A DNA stretch of 54,806 nt from Candidatus Sulfotelmatobacter sp. (GTDB lineage Bacteria; Acidobacteriota; Terriglobia; Terriglobales; Acidobacteriaceae): NCBI GenBank assembly GCA_030039165.1, contig JASHQM010000180.1:1-54806 (forward strand), read 5' to 3'. Below are positions 8,840-19,002 of this stretch, in pieces; within the stretch, counting starts at the first letter, position 1, and every line of letters begins with the position of its first letter. The translations under genes were made by a program, and so were the position numbers. The notes beneath the pieces are model-generated. The model had not been told where the DNA came from and searched no databases. It worked only from the letters and a program-made list of their open reading frames with translations.

Positions 8840-10561
8840 CTACTTCGATCCCGCATCCACAGCCGCCAGCTTTTCCCCACCATCGCTCGCTAATCGCGTC
8901 AGGAAGGGGAAAACCGGCGTGATCTCGAAGGGCATCTTTTCGCGCGCCAGGGCCAGGGTCACGGGGCGAGCCTTGACTAGCTCAACCTGGTCGCTCCAGG
9001 GGTCAAGCTTGATTCTCCCGCCCAGGGGCAGCGCCGCGATCTGATCGATGCGGTGCTCATCCAGTTGCGGCGCAGTCGCCAACAGACTCGACATGCGCAA
9101 GCTCTTGCCCGCCGCCAGCCCATTGCCCATATGCGGACGGATCAGGTTGGGTAATTGCCGGGCGCGCAGTTGAAGCTCGCGAAGGAACAATCCCGCGGCT
9201 CCCAGCTTTTCTTTATAGGGAGAATTTTTCAGCAACTCCATCCCTTTCGCGTCGGCGGCGTCTTCATCCGACTGGCGGCGCTTGAAGTCCAGCCGCTGAA
9301 ACGACTGCTCGTCGGGGAAGAACATCTGGTCGTTGAATGCCAGCCGCGCATCGAGCGAGTGCCCCAGTACGATGTGACTCAACTCGTGCGCCAGCACCAT
9401 GGCCAGCGAGGCTTCATCCGGCAGCACATCCAACAGGCCCCGGCTGAGCACGATGGTGTGCCCCATGGTGAAGGATTCTAATGGCGCCGTCAGCAGAACG
9501 CGGCAATGTACATCGCCCTGGACATCAAGATTGTTTGTCACCAGCAGATTGTTGACCACCGTCTGCAACACCTTGTCGACTTCCCCGGGAGGCGCCAGCA
9601 GCCCCACTTTTTGCAGCCGCTCGATCGCATTGTCTTCCGCCTGGTGCTCCCACATGCGTTCGGCGACGACCGGAGTCGCGTCGGCGGAGACTCCACTCTG
9701 GTCCTTCACCGGCTGCTCGGACTCCACCACAATCTGCGTGAACTCTTCGTTGCGATTCTTCGTCAGGTTCTTCAGGTCATAGCCCCATAATCGGGTCTGA
9801 GCTTTCAGGTGCGCCGGTCCCGAACCGTTCTCCCCCTCCGATTGCTCGCTGTAGACGTAGGCCGGCAGCCACAGTCCAGGCTGAAGATTCAGCCGCCAGC
9901 TGTCGAAGTGCAAGTAGAAGTTAGTGCTCGAAACCCGCGAATAACTGCCGTTGAAGCGCACAATATTGTATTCGCGGTCCTCCACCCACATGCGGCCGAC
10001 AAAACGGCCCGGCGGGGCATCGTCTTTGGGCTGCACGTCGATCACGATGCAGCGCACTTCGCCCAGGAATTCCCGGCGTACGAAGGTGAAGTCGTAATAT
10101 TTCTTATAGAGATCGGTGTCGGGCACCACCATCTGCGCAAACCCCAGCGGCTCAAAGTGTGGCGAGAAAATCTCCGCCAGTTGGCTCAGCCGGCTGTGGC
10201 CACCCTGCCCGGCGAAGGAAATGTCCTCGGGACCATTGCTCATATCGAGCCGTCCGAGAAAATATTCGTCCTTGACGGGAATCGCGTCGCCGTCGGCGTT
10301 GCCTTTCAAATGCTGAACGTAGGTTTCGACCAGCGGCCGCAGATTGCGCATTTGCGCCAGCAGCACATGCTCGCGCTCGACCACGCGATCGATCAAATCA
10401 TCGAAGGAAGCCGGTGCGACCGCTGTGGAAGCGGCTGGCGAAACCGACGACCCCAGCGGCACCGGCGCCGCCACACTTGCCGGATGCGAATCCTGCGCGG
10501 CGCAAACCACTGCGAAAAAAAACAAACTCAGCCCTAAAAGGCTTTGCCCAAAACGATGCAT
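8840..10561 (-). CDS. Secreted M48-family zinc metallopeptidase
   Basis: This 573-residue exported protein has a signal peptide (hydrophobic run LLGLSLFFFAVV, cleavage near CAA-QDS). The M48 active site HELSH is at 392-396 with the third zinc ligand Glu in SDEDAAD about 40 residues later. The M48 domain occupies roughly 320-510. The 250 residues before it contain a FVGRMWVEDREYNIVRF segment that recalls outer-membrane lipoprotein-processing folds, but I cannot assign it. I chose ATG 10561 because AAAGGAAG lies before it and it gives a normal signal peptide; an ATG at 10588 would add nine residues ahead of it. M48 peptidases of this kind act in envelope protein quality control. The substrate is unknown. 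Confidence 0.88.
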   Translation of the reverse strand: MHRFGQSLLGLSLFFFAVVCAAQDSHPASVAAPVPLGSSVSPAASTAVAPASFDDLIDRVVEREHVLLAQMRNLRPLVETYVQHLKGNADGDAIPVKDEYFLGRLDMSNGPEDISFAGQGGHSRLSQLAEIFSPHFEPLGFAQMVVPDTDLYKKYYDFTFVRREFLGEVRCIVIDVQPKDDAPPGRFVGRMWVEDREYNIVRFNGSYSRVSSTNFYLHFDSWRLNLQPGLWLPAYVYSEQSEGENGSGPAHLKAQTRLWGYDLKNLTKNRNEEFTQIVVESEQPVKDQSGVSADATPVVAERMWEHQAEDNAIERLQKVGLLAPPGEVDKVLQTVVNNLLVTNNLDVQGDVHCRVLLTAPLESFTMGHTIVLSRGLLDVLPDEASLAMVLAHELSHIVLGHSLDARLAFNDQMFFPDEQSFQRLDFKRRQSDEDAADAKGMELLKNSPYKEKLGAAGLFLRELQLRARQLPNLIRPHMGNGLAAGKSLRMSSLLATAPQLDEHRIDQIAALPLGGRIKLDPWSDQVELVKARPVTLALAREKMPFEITPVFPFLTRLASDGGEKLAAVDAGSK

Positions 10562-10854
10562 ACCGCTTCCTTTCGAGAGAACAGACATCTATTTGCCACC
10601 GGCTAATTCTTGCAGAGATAACGCTCGATACGGGCTGGCGATTGGGCAGCTAGCAAGACTTGCACCACCCGCGGATTAGAAGGGGTTTATAGGATGGAGG
10701 CCGAAGCACCGAGGGTCGTAGTTGTGCATTCCATTGCAGAGCTCTCAGCCGATGGCAAAAAGGGAAAGCAGGTTCCTCGTCTTCGCAGAATTGCCCTCTG
10801 CAGCTAATCCTGTTCCGCTCGAAGTCGCGACCCTCGAATTCAATCGCAGTCTGT

Positions 10855-11367
10855 TTAACGCCCCGGCTTCAATTCTTTTTCCAGCACCAGGGCATCCACC
10901 CCGTTGGAGTAATACCGCGGCCAGGTACGGACCACGCTGTACCCATGACGTTTATAAAAAGCCAGGGCAGAAACATTATCCACGGCGGTTTCCAGTTCGA
11001 CGAGACGGGATCCCGCCGAAAGCAACCGCTCCTCGGCCGCACGCAGCAACAGCGATCCCACTCCCGATCGCCGTGCCGCGGCCAGCACATCGATGGTTAT
11101 GATATGGCCGGAGCCGCGATCGCCTTCCGCCACAATGAATCCTGCGATGTGGTCTACCCGGGAAGGCTGCGGAGAGGTTTGCCGGGCCGTTCGCGGTCTT
11201 CGCTCTGCCGCCGATTGCTGCGCCACCAGCGTGAAGGCTTGCGGCCGCCGGATGTAATAGTTCAATTCCCTGTGCGAATAAGAAATTCCCGCAGGGAAGC
11301 ATTCCTGGTCGATGCGCCACAAGTTTTCGAAGTCCGCCAAGTGGAAATCCCGAACTATGAAGGGCAC
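10855..11367 (-). CDS. RimI-like GNAT N-acetyltransferase
   Basis: This 170-residue cytoplasmic protein has a GNAT fold. The acetyl-CoA loop RRSGVGSLLL (motif A), the NVSALAFYKRHGY segment (motif B) and the paired tyrosines in PRYYSNG near the C-terminus match the RimI branch, which acetylates protein N-termini such as ribosomal protein S18. An insertion rich in Arg, Gln and Ser (about residues 50-70) separates the first strands. The start is GTG with no clear ribosome-binding site. Substrate assignment to S18 is inference; other small-molecule GNATs look similar. It is divergent from the next gene. Confidence 0.75.
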   Translation of the reverse strand: MPFIVRDFHLADFENLWRIDQECFPAGISYSHRELNYYIRRPQAFTLVAQQSAAERRPRTARQTSPQPSRVDHIAGFIVAEGDRGSGHIITIDVLAAARRSGVGSLLLRAAEERLLSAGSRLVELETAVDNVSALAFYKRHGYSVVRTWPRYYSNGVDALVLEKELKPGR

Positions 11368-11492
11368 GCTGGTATTGTATCGAGTGACAACACTCTGGGC
11401 CGCAAAGCAATCTAACTTAATCTATCGTCCGCTGATCTGGCCTCTTGCCTCGCCGCAACCTCGGACGTACCATATGCATCAGAGGAAGCATT

Positions 11493-12152
11493 GTGGCGCG
11501 CCTGCTCCTGATCGATGTGGCGAGCTCTGTGGCCGTTCTGGCTCTTTGGTACTTGGTGTTCTCCAGCTACAACCGGAAAAAAGGGGCGGCAGTGCTGCGC
11601 TGGGTGCAGTCCGCGTGCGATGGCAAGGGGCGTATCACCGAATCGCGTTGGCTGGGAAGTTCTCACCTTCAGGCGCGTTTGTACTTTCCCTCCCACTGGT
11701 TTGAGAACGCCCGGGTCAGCGTACGCTTCCGCCCGCGTGCCCTGCCGGTGCAGTGGATCATAAGCTGTTGGCATCGCCAGAAGGAAACTCTCACCTTCGA
11801 AGCCGACCTTGGTGGCTCTCCCGCGTTTCACCTCGAGGTCGTGCGTCATCGCTGGAGCGCCCGCAACCGGGGCAGCATTTCCGCGACCAGCACAGAGCGT
11901 GAGTGGGACATCTACCAGCCCGCCCCGATCATCCTTACCACCCGTTCCCACTGGAAGCAGGACGCCAGCGCGGAACTCAACGCTCTGATGTCTTCGCGGC
12001 GCCAGGATATTTTGCAAGTTCGCTTTCATCCCGAATCGCCGCAGTTTTCCGCCACGGTTCACCTGCAAACCCTCTCTGATCCCAGCACGGCTTCCGGATT
12101 TGTCAGCGCCTTGCGCGAAATCGCCGCTGGCGCTTCCGCCCACCGCCAGTGA
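11493..12152 (+). CDS. Membrane-anchored hypothetical protein
   Basis: I do not recognise the family. The protein has about 219 residues. The N-terminus is one hydrophobic helix (LLLIDVASSVAVLALWYLVF), a signal anchor, followed by a soluble domain rich in Trp, Arg and Ser that probably lies outside the cytoplasm or on its face. I chose GTG 11493 because AGAGGAAG lies five bases before it; the reading frame could also open at a TTG at 11445, but that would add charged residues before the anchor. No cysteine pairs or catalytic motifs stand out. It has no same-strand partner close by. Confidence 0.65.
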   Translation: MARLLLIDVASSVAVLALWYLVFSSYNRKKGAAVLRWVQSACDGKGRITESRWLGSSHLQARLYFPSHWFENARVSVRFRPRALPVQWIISCWHRQKETLTFEADLGGSPAFHLEVVRHRWSARNRGSISATSTEREWDIYQPAPIILTTRSHWKQDASAELNALMSSRRQDILQVRFHPESPQFSATVHLQTLSDPSTASGFVSALREIAAGASAHRQ

Positions 12153-12415
12153 CTGCCGCGATCGAAGAACATCCCCAACTGCCGTAGGAAGACTCGGGAT
12201 GTGAGGACACTCGTCCAGGCGTCACGAACCTGCACCCGCAGCAAATGCTTAAGAACCCGAAAATGCTTTTGACAGGATCTCGATCCGCACCTCCATGATG
12301 AAAGAACTTGCATAGTCACAAAAGTATCTTCGTTAACTTTTTGCTGGCGTAAAATCGCCTGCCAGTGCAGAATGTCCCTGCTCTCCCCCGAATCGCAAAT
12401 CGCGAGGTCGCCTAA

Positions 12416-15256
12416 ATGCAAGACCGCTATGCGATGGCCGCATCTCGCTTGGTTAGCTTTGTCTTCCTTATCTCTTTTCTGGTTGTCTCGAACGTTCTGG
12501 CTGCGCAGCCATCGGTGGGACTCAATCCCTCTAGCCTGAGTTTTGCCAATCAGTTGGTCGGCTCGCCCAGCAGCCCGCAACAGGTCACTCTGACAAACAC
12601 TGGTAACGCGTCGCTCTCGATTACCAAGATTAAAATATCCAGCGGCAACAGCGGCGATTTCTCGCAGACTAACAACTGTGGCTCTTCCCTGAAGGCGAAC
12701 GCGAGTTGCACCATCAACGTGACCTTCACCCCTGCGAAACTTGGCAATCTATCCTCCGACCTCAGCATCACTGACAATGCGTCGGGAAGCCCGCAGTTGG
12801 TTCCTGTCAGTGGCGTCGGTGCCGCGCCGGCCGTCACCCTCTCGCCCGCCAACCTGACCTTTAGTGGAGTCCCGATAGGAAGCAGCAGTTCGCCTGCTTC
12901 CATCACCGTCACCAACTCGGGAACGGCAACGCTCACCATTGCGAACATTGCCGCCAGCGGAGACTTCTCGCAAACCAATACCTGTAGTTCACCCATCGGT
13001 GCAGGGTCGACGTGCACCATAAACGTCACCTTCACTCCCACGGAGGTCTGGTCGCGCGGCGGGAGCATCGTGCTTACGGATAACGCTTATCAGTCTCCGC
13101 AGCAGGTTGCATTTCTGCTCGGCATGGGCAACAGCGGAGCGGCAGTGAAGCTTTCCACAAAATCGCTGGGTTATGGCAGTGTGCCGGTGGGAACCACAAC
13201 TTCCGCGAAGACGGTAACGCTCACTAATTCCGGTTCGGCCGCATTGAACCTCAACAGCATTATCGCCAGTGGCGATTACACTCAAACCAACAACTGTCCC
13301 GCTTCGCTCAACGCCAATTCGAATTGCACCATAAACATTACATTCACCCCCTCGGCCACCGGCGCGCGCACCGGATATCTCACTTTCAGCGATACCGATC
13401 CCTCTCTTCTGCAAAGCGTCGCGCTGAATGGAACCGGCACGGTTCCCAACGCTCAAACCAGTGTCAACCCTCAACAGGCATCGCTGACGCCGTTTCAGGC
13501 GCAGCAGTTCACTGTAGCCATCGGGGGCGTAAATAACCCGAGCGTGACGTGGTATGTGGATGGAATTGCCGGTGGTAACAGCACGGTTGGAACGATTTCG
13601 AGCGCAGGTCTGTACACTCCTCCATCGATGGCTGGCTCGCACATCATTCGCGTGACCAATAACAACAATTCCAATCAGACTGCGGTTGCGTTTGTGGGCG
13701 TCGACAACTTCGCCGGAACTTTCACCGGCAAGAACGACAATATGCGCACCGGGCAGAACCTGAGCGAATTCGCCTTGACCACCGGCAACGTGAACCGCAA
13801 TCAGTTCGGCAAGCTCTTTTCTTATGCCGTGGATGGTTATGTCTTCGCGCAGCCTCTCTATGTCGAAGGCGTAAACATCCCCAACCAAGGCATTCATGAT
13901 GTTGTCTACGTAGCAACCGAAGGCGACAGCGTTTTTGCCTTCGATGCCGATAATAACGGCGCCGGCGGCGGCCAGCTTTGGCAGACTTCGTTCACCAACC
14001 CCGCCTCGGGTGTCACCACGATTCCTCAAGCGGACGTGGAAAACGGCAATGACATTCCTGTACAGATCGGCATCACCGGAACCCCTGTAATCGATCCTAC
14101 AATCAATACGCTCTTTGTGGTTGTCCGTACCAAGGAGGTTACCAACGGAGTCGCCAGCTACGTGCAACGCCTGCACGCGCTCGATATCACCACGGGAGCC
14201 GAGCAGGCGGGCAGCCCGGTCGTAATTTCGGCTTCGATAAGCGGAACGGGTATCGGCAGCAGCGGAGGTACATTATCTTTCGACGGCCTGCGTGAGAACC
14301 CGCGCCCTGCCCTGCTGCTTACCAACGGTGTCATCTATGTCTGCTGGGCTTCGCTCGAGGATATTGAGCCATTCCACGGCTGGATTATCAGCTTCGAGGA
14401 ATCTCCTCTGCAACAAGTGAGCGTCTTTAATACCACACCCAACGGAGAAGAAGGTGGCATCTGGATGGGCGGCGGCGGCATGGTGGCCGATGACGAAGGC
14501 AATCTCTTCGTCTCCACCGGCAACGGCACCTTCGACGCGAACATTGGCGGCGTCGACTACGGCGACACTGTCCTTAAACTGACGCCTTCCATGAGCGGCC
14601 TTTCCGTGGGCGATTATTTCACGCCCTACAATCAGTCCTACCTCGCCAGCCAGAATTGGGATTTGGCGGCCGGTGGCCCCGTGGTTCTTCCCGATCAGCC
14701 CGGCGCTTATCCTCACGTAATGCTGGCCGCCGGCAAGGGCGGCGCAGTTTTCGAAATCAATCGTGACTCTATGGGTGGTTTCAACTCGAGTGCGAACCAG
14801 AACTTGCTCACCATTCCGCTTGGTGATGGCAACGGCATAATCGGTTCCGGCAATCGCGCGGCTGGTCCGGCTTACTGGCAGGAGTCTGTCTACTTCTCCG
14901 GTTCCAGCGTGGTTCCCAATCAGTACAGCATGCAAAACGGGTTAATTTCGGTCGCGCCGGCAGCACAATGGACCGTCCAGTTGGGTTATCCCGGCGGTTC
15001 GCCTGTGATTTCGGCGAACGGAAATACCAATGGAATTGTGTGGGTGGTTCAGACTGATCGCTACAACTCCATGCTACCCGCAATCCTGCGGGCTTTCGAC
15101 GCAGCCAATATTTCCCGCCAGCTTTATAACAGCAGCGATGACGCCAGCCGCGACACCGCCGGGCCGGCCGTCAAGTTCGTTGTCCCGACCGTTGCCAACG
15201 GAAAAGTGTTCCTCGGCACCGAGACTGAGCTCGATGTCTACGGGTTATTGCCATAA
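12416..15256 (+). CDS. Secreted choice-of-anchor-D repeat protein with PQQ-like beta-propeller
   Basis: This 946-residue protein has a signal peptide (LVSFVFLISFLVV, cleavage near VLAA-QPS). Residues about 31-345 are three ASH/HYDIN-type beta-sandwich repeats of about 105 residues. Each carries a GDFSQTNxC ... CTINVTFTP signature with a cysteine pair. A fourth Ig-like unit (about 350-430, TWYVDGIAGGNSTVGTIS) follows, then a beta-propeller reaching the C-terminus with DVVYVATEGDSVFAFDA and GTPVIDPTINTLFVV blades. No membrane anchor or sorting signal is visible at the end. Such proteins are abundant in Acidobacteria and are taken as cell-surface or secreted adhesion or binding proteins. No catalytic residues are seen. 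The gene is convergent with murA. Confidence 0.88.
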   Translation: MQDRYAMAASRLVSFVFLISFLVVSNVLAAQPSVGLNPSSLSFANQLVGSPSSPQQVTLTNTGNASLSITKIKISSGNSGDFSQTNNCGSSLKANASCTINVTFTPAKLGNLSSDLSITDNASGSPQLVPVSGVGAAPAVTLSPANLTFSGVPIGSSSSPASITVTNSGTATLTIANIAASGDFSQTNTCSSPIGAGSTCTINVTFTPTEVWSRGGSIVLTDNAYQSPQQVAFLLGMGNSGAAVKLSTKSLGYGSVPVGTTTSAKTVTLTNSGSAALNLNSIIASGDYTQTNNCPASLNANSNCTINITFTPSATGARTGYLTFSDTDPSLLQSVALNGTGTVPNAQTSVNPQQASLTPFQAQQFTVAIGGVNNPSVTWYVDGIAGGNSTVGTISSAGLYTPPSMAGSHIIRVTNNNNSNQTAVAFVGVDNFAGTFTGKNDNMRTGQNLSEFALTTGNVNRNQFGKLFSYAVDGYVFAQPLYVEGVNIPNQGIHDVVYVATEGDSVFAFDADNNGAGGGQLWQTSFTNPASGVTTIPQADVENGNDIPVQIGITGTPVIDPTINTLFVVVRTKEVTNGVASYVQRLHALDITTGAEQAGSPVVISASISGTGIGSSGGTLSFDGLRENPRPALLLTNGVIYVCWASLEDIEPFHGWIISFEESPLQQVSVFNTTPNGEEGGIWMGGGGMVADDEGNLFVSTGNGTFDANIGGVDYGDTVLKLTPSMSGLSVGDYFTPYNQSYLASQNWDLAAGGPVVLPDQPGAYPHVMLAAGKGGAVFEINRDSMGGFNSSANQNLLTIPLGDGNGIIGSGNRAAGPAYWQESVYFSGSSVVPNQYSMQNGLISVAPAAQWTVQLGYPGGSPVISANGNTNGIVWVVQTDRYNSMLPAILRAFDAANISRQLYNSSDDASRDTAGPAVKFVVPTVANGKVFLGTETELDVYGLLP

Positions 15257-15367
15257 ATGGTGGCCAGAACACTCCGTAGCGGAAAGATACTTCTGCCCAA
15301 ATTTCTGCAGGCGTTTTGCCGATACCGCATAGGATCAGTGTTTTGCTTCCCGTGACTGATTTCCCGC

Positions 15368-16642
15368 TCACGGCAGCATGTTGCCGATTCTTCGAATCTG
15401 CGCGCCCACGCCCTTTAGTTTTTCTTCAATCTTTTCGTAACCGCGGTCGATATGATAAACGCGGTCGATGATGGTTTCCCCATCGGCTACGAGCGCCGCC
15501 AGCACCAGCGACGCGCTGGCGCGCAAATCGCTGGCTAACACCGCCGCTGCGCTGAGCGGGGATTTGCCGCGCACGACGGCCCGCCGCCCTTCAATCTTGA
15601 TATTTGCCCCCATGCGCACTAACTCCAGCGCATGCATGAACCGGTTCTCAAAAATATTCTCGGTAATAACCGCTGCGCCCTCCGCCTGCGTTGCCAGAGC
15701 CATAAACTGCGCCTGCATATCGGTCGGGAAGCCCGGATACTCTTCCGTTGTTACATCCGCTGCAGTCAGCGGATTGTCTCCCATCACGCGCACGCAATCG
15801 GCGGTGACTTTTGTCTTTACTCCTGTTTCCTTCAGTTTGCTGAGAATCGCCGCCAGGTGGTCGGGCTCGCATCCTGCAATATTAAGATCGCCGCCGGTCA
15901 GAGCTCCGGCAATTAAGAACGTGCCAGCCTCGATGCGGTCAGGAATGATGCGGTGCTTCGCTCCCTTTAACTTGCTGACGCCCTTTACGCGAATCGTCGG
16001 CGTACCGGCGCCCTCGATCTTGGCTCCCATTTTGTTGAGCAGCGCAGCCAGATCGGCGACCTCGGGCTCACGCGCGGCATTCTGCAGAATGGTTTCTCCT
16101 TCCGCCAGCGTCGCTGCCATCAGCAAATCCTCGGTGCCGGTAACGGTAATTTTGTCGAGAACGATCTCCGCGCCTTTAAGACGGCTGGCGGTCGCCTCAA
16201 TGTATCCGTGGTCTTGTGTGATTTTGGCGCCCAGCCGTTCCAGGCCTTTGATGTGCAGGTCGATCGGTCTCTGGCCGATGGCGCACCCGCCCGGCAGAGA
16301 AACACGCGCGCGGCCACAGCGCGCCATCAGCGGCCCGAGCACAAGCGTCGATGCTCGCATGGTTTTGACCAGCTCGTATGAAGCCTCGGGCGTAGCCACC
16401 TTTTCGGCGTGAATCGTCGTGCGATGGTGTGCGCGTCCGTAACCGAGTTCCACTTCCGCGCCCATGGCCGCGAGCAGTTTGCGCGTCGTCTCGATGTCGC
16501 GCACCAGTGGAATGTTTTCGAGAGTGACTGGCTGGTCGGTGAGCAGAGCCGCGGCCATGCAGGGCAGCGCCGCATTTTTCGCGCCGCTCACACGGACGGT
16601 ACCCAGCAGCGGCTCCCCGCCGCGAATAACGAATTTATCCAT
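15368..16642 (-). CDS. murA: UDP-N-acetylglucosamine 1-carboxyvinyltransferase
   Basis: MurA adds enolpyruvate to UDP-GlcNAc, the first committed step of peptidoglycan synthesis, in the cytoplasm. The 424 residues match the family length. Lys22 in SGAKNAAL and the catalytic Cys120 in [10 protein letters not shown] are present, so the enzyme should be sensitive to fosfomycin, unlike the Asp-bearing variants. The start MDKFVIRGG is the usual one. The gene stands alone, with secreted-protein genes on both sides. Confidence 0.97.
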   Translation of the reverse strand: MDKFVIRGGEPLLGTVRVSGAKNAALPCMAAALLTDQPVTLENIPLVRDIETTRKLLAAMGAEVELGYGRAHHRTTIHAEKVATPEASYELVKTMRASTLVLGPLMARCGRARVSLPGGCAIGQRPIDLHIKGLERLGAKITQDHGYIEATASRLKGAEIVLDKITVTGTEDLLMAATLAEGETILQNAAREPEVADLAALLNKMGAKIEGAGTPTIRVKGVSKLKGAKHRIIPDRIEAGTFLIAGALTGGDLNIAGCEPDHLAAILSKLKETGVKTKVTADCVRVMGDNPLTAADVTTEEYPGFPTDMQAQFMALATQAEGAAVITENIFENRFMHALELVRMGANIKIEGRRAVVRGKSPLSAAAVLASDLRASASLVLAALVADGETIIDRVYHIDRGYEKIEEKLKGVGAQIRRIGNMLP

Positions 16643-16793
16643 GGCTCGGTTTCGAGGGCTTAGACTTCGCGATGAATGAACATTTTATCGAGGACAAAGC
16701 AAGGGATAGGTAATCGGGAGGGTACCGACTCTCGATTGAACCGCGGCTCGAGACGCTGGCGGCAATCCGCTGAAGACGACAAACCTAGAGAAC

Positions 16794-18878
16794 TTACCAG
16801 ATCCTCACCCGCTCTTCCGGCGCCAGATACAACTTCTCCCCTGGCTTTACGTCGAACGCCGCGTACCACGCATCATTATTGCGTACCGTGTCAGCCCGGT
16901 ATTCGGCCGGCGAGTGCTCGTCGGTCAGAACCTGCTGGCGCAAAGCGGCGTCGCGAATCTTTTCGCCCCAGTTCTGCCCGAAGGCGATGAAGAATTGCTG
17001 ATCGCCGGTGAAGCCATCCTGCGAAGGAGCTTCCTTGCCGCCGAAAGAGGCGCGGTAGCCGTCATAAGATGCGGCCACGCCCCCAAGATCCGCGATATTT
17101 TCTGCGATGGTCTGCTTTCCGTTCACGTGCAAATCGGGAAACGGCTTATAAGTATCGTACTGTGCCGCCAGTTTGCCCGTGGCCTCCTCGAAATGTTTCA
17201 GGTCATCCGGCGTCCACCAGTTGCGCAGCGCACCGGTCGAATCGAATGTGCTGCCCTCGGTGTCGAACGTGTGGCTGACTTCGTGCCCAATTACCGCTCC
17301 AATCGCACCGTAGTTGACGACGGAGGGCGCTTTCGGATCGAAAAACGGCGGCTGCAAAATCGCGGCTGGAAAGTTCAGCGCATTTTGCAGCGGCAGATTG
17401 ACCGCGTTCACCGTCTGCGGCGTCATCGACCATTCCTTGCGGTCCACATCTTTTCCCAGGCGGCCGATCGCGTAATGGTACTCAAACAGCGAGCCGCGCC
17501 AGAGATTGCCGAAGATATCGTCTTCCTTGATCTCCAGTCCGGAATAGTCGTGCCAGGTTTCCGGATATCCGATTCCGACATACAACGCACTCAACTTAGC
17601 TTTGGCTTCCGCTTTGGTCGCTGGATTCATCCATGTCAGCGCGTCTATTCGTCTGCGGAACGCTTCCACGATATTGCGCACCATTGCCTCGCCCTGCGCC
17701 TTGGCCTCAGGGGAGAAATATCTCTGCGCGTAGATACGCCCTACATCATCGCCCAGCAAGTCGTCCACGGTGAAAACCCCGCGCTCCCACCGGGGACGCT
17801 GCTGCGGGATCCCATAAAGTTCTTTTCCGAAAAAGCCAAAGCGCTCATCGTTGAGCGCTTTGGGCAAAACGCCCGCATACGATTCGATGAGGTGAAACGA
17901 GAGCCAATCCTTCCAGGTTTCCAGTGGTTGGGATGCAACTAACTGCGACTCTCCGGTAAAGGCGGCCGGTTGCCACACAATGAACTTCTTGCGCTCCGAA
18001 AGTTCTGCGCCGCGAAAAAATTCGTCCCAGTCAAGGCCCGGAGCCTTCGTCGCGAAATCTGATTGATTCCACGGATTATTTGCCTTATGAATGTCTTCGT
18101 TATCGGCGATGCTGGTGTGTTTCTCAGCGATCTTATGTTCCAGCTCGACGATGCGTGCGGCGCAAGCGTCCACATCGCTGAATCCGGCCAGCTTCAGCAT
18201 CGCCGCCACATGCTTCTGATACTCTTCCCGAGTCTTTTTCATCTGTTCGCTGTCTGACAGGTAATACTCGCGATCGGGAAGCTGCAACCCGCCCTGCAAC
18301 AAATAAGCCGTGTAGTGCGTCGAATCGTTGAAGTCAGGCGCAGTCCAAAGCCCGAATAGATTGTGCGTGTGGAAGTTGGTGTTGTTCAACGCATCCACGT
18401 CAGCCCGCATGCTGGCGCCCAAAGCGAAGGCCAGTTCCTTTTTGTCCTGAATCGCCGCAATCTCGTCGAGATGCGGCTTAATGGGCGCCAAGCCTTTTGC
18501 CTCAATCGCCTTTTCGTCCATATACGAGTTGTACAGATCGGCGATCTTTCGTTCCGGCGATCCCGCTGCTCCATTCGCTTTCGAAACTTCCTGTATAAGA
18601 TCGGCGGTGCGCTTGTTGGCCAGATCGTCGAGAATCGTAAAAACTCCCACGCCCGCTCGGTCGTTAGGTATTTTAGTGCGCTTGATCCAGTCGCCATTGG
18701 CGTAAAGATAAAAATCGTCGCCCGGCTTTACCGAGCGATCAAGGTTCGCGACCTGAATTCCATGAGTCTTCGGCTCATTCGCAGCCGGCTCCTGCGAAAA
18801 GGTCGCGCAAACTAGCGAGATGATTATCGGCACAGGAAAAAAAATAGAAAATTTAGGCGTGAGTTTCATTGGGACCAT
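16794..18878 (-). CDS. Secreted M13-family metallopeptidase (neprilysin-like)
   Basis: This 694-residue protein has an N-terminal signal peptide (FSIFFPVPIIISLVCATFS). The zinc motif HEVSH is at 532-536, the third ligand lies in ENIAD at 593-597, and the substrate-binding NAxN segment (VNLPLQNALNFPAAI) precedes them. The C-terminus ends RVRIW, as in other M13 members. It probably cleaves small peptides in the periplasm or outside the cell. A second ATG at 18869 would shorten the N-terminus by three residues; neither start has a clear ribosome-binding site. Confidence 0.93.
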   Translation of the reverse strand: MVPMKLTPKFSIFFPVPIIISLVCATFSQEPAANEPKTHGIQVANLDRSVKPGDDFYLYANGDWIKRTKIPNDRAGVGVFTILDDLANKRTADLIQEVSKANGAAGSPERKIADLYNSYMDEKAIEAKGLAPIKPHLDEIAAIQDKKELAFALGASMRADVDALNNTNFHTHNLFGLWTAPDFNDSTHYTAYLLQGGLQLPDREYYLSDSEQMKKTREEYQKHVAAMLKLAGFSDVDACAARIVELEHKIAEKHTSIADNEDIHKANNPWNQSDFATKAPGLDWDEFFRGAELSERKKFIVWQPAAFTGESQLVASQPLETWKDWLSFHLIESYAGVLPKALNDERFGFFGKELYGIPQQRPRWERGVFTVDDLLGDDVGRIYAQRYFSPEAKAQGEAMVRNIVEAFRRRIDALTWMNPATKAEAKAKLSALYVGIGYPETWHDYSGLEIKEDDIFGNLWRGSLFEYHYAIGRLGKDVDRKEWSMTPQTVNAVNLPLQNALNFPAAILQPPFFDPKAPSVVNYGAIGAVIGHEVSHTFDTEGSTFDSTGALRNWWTPDDLKHFEEATGKLAAQYDTYKPFPDLHVNGKQTIAENIADLGGVAASYDGYRASFGGKEAPSQDGFTGDQQFFIAFGQNWGEKIRDAALRQQVLTDEHSPAEYRADTVRNNDAWYAAFDVKPGEKLYLAPEERVRIW

Positions 18879-19002
18879 CCATATAGAGCGAGAGAATCTC
18901 GGCAGATGCAGCGATCGAGCAACGGCTAGACTATCACGTCACCGGGCTTCTGCTGTACAACTGCGCCTCCTGACACTTAACAATTGTTGCTCTGGCGGGT
19001 TT

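Noticed and set aside
12989..14176. Long minus-strand frame (395 codons) opposite the secreted repeat protein
   Set aside because: The plus-strand frame has a signal peptide, recognisable repeats and a ribosome-binding site. The opposite frame shows no domain and is a codon-bias shadow.
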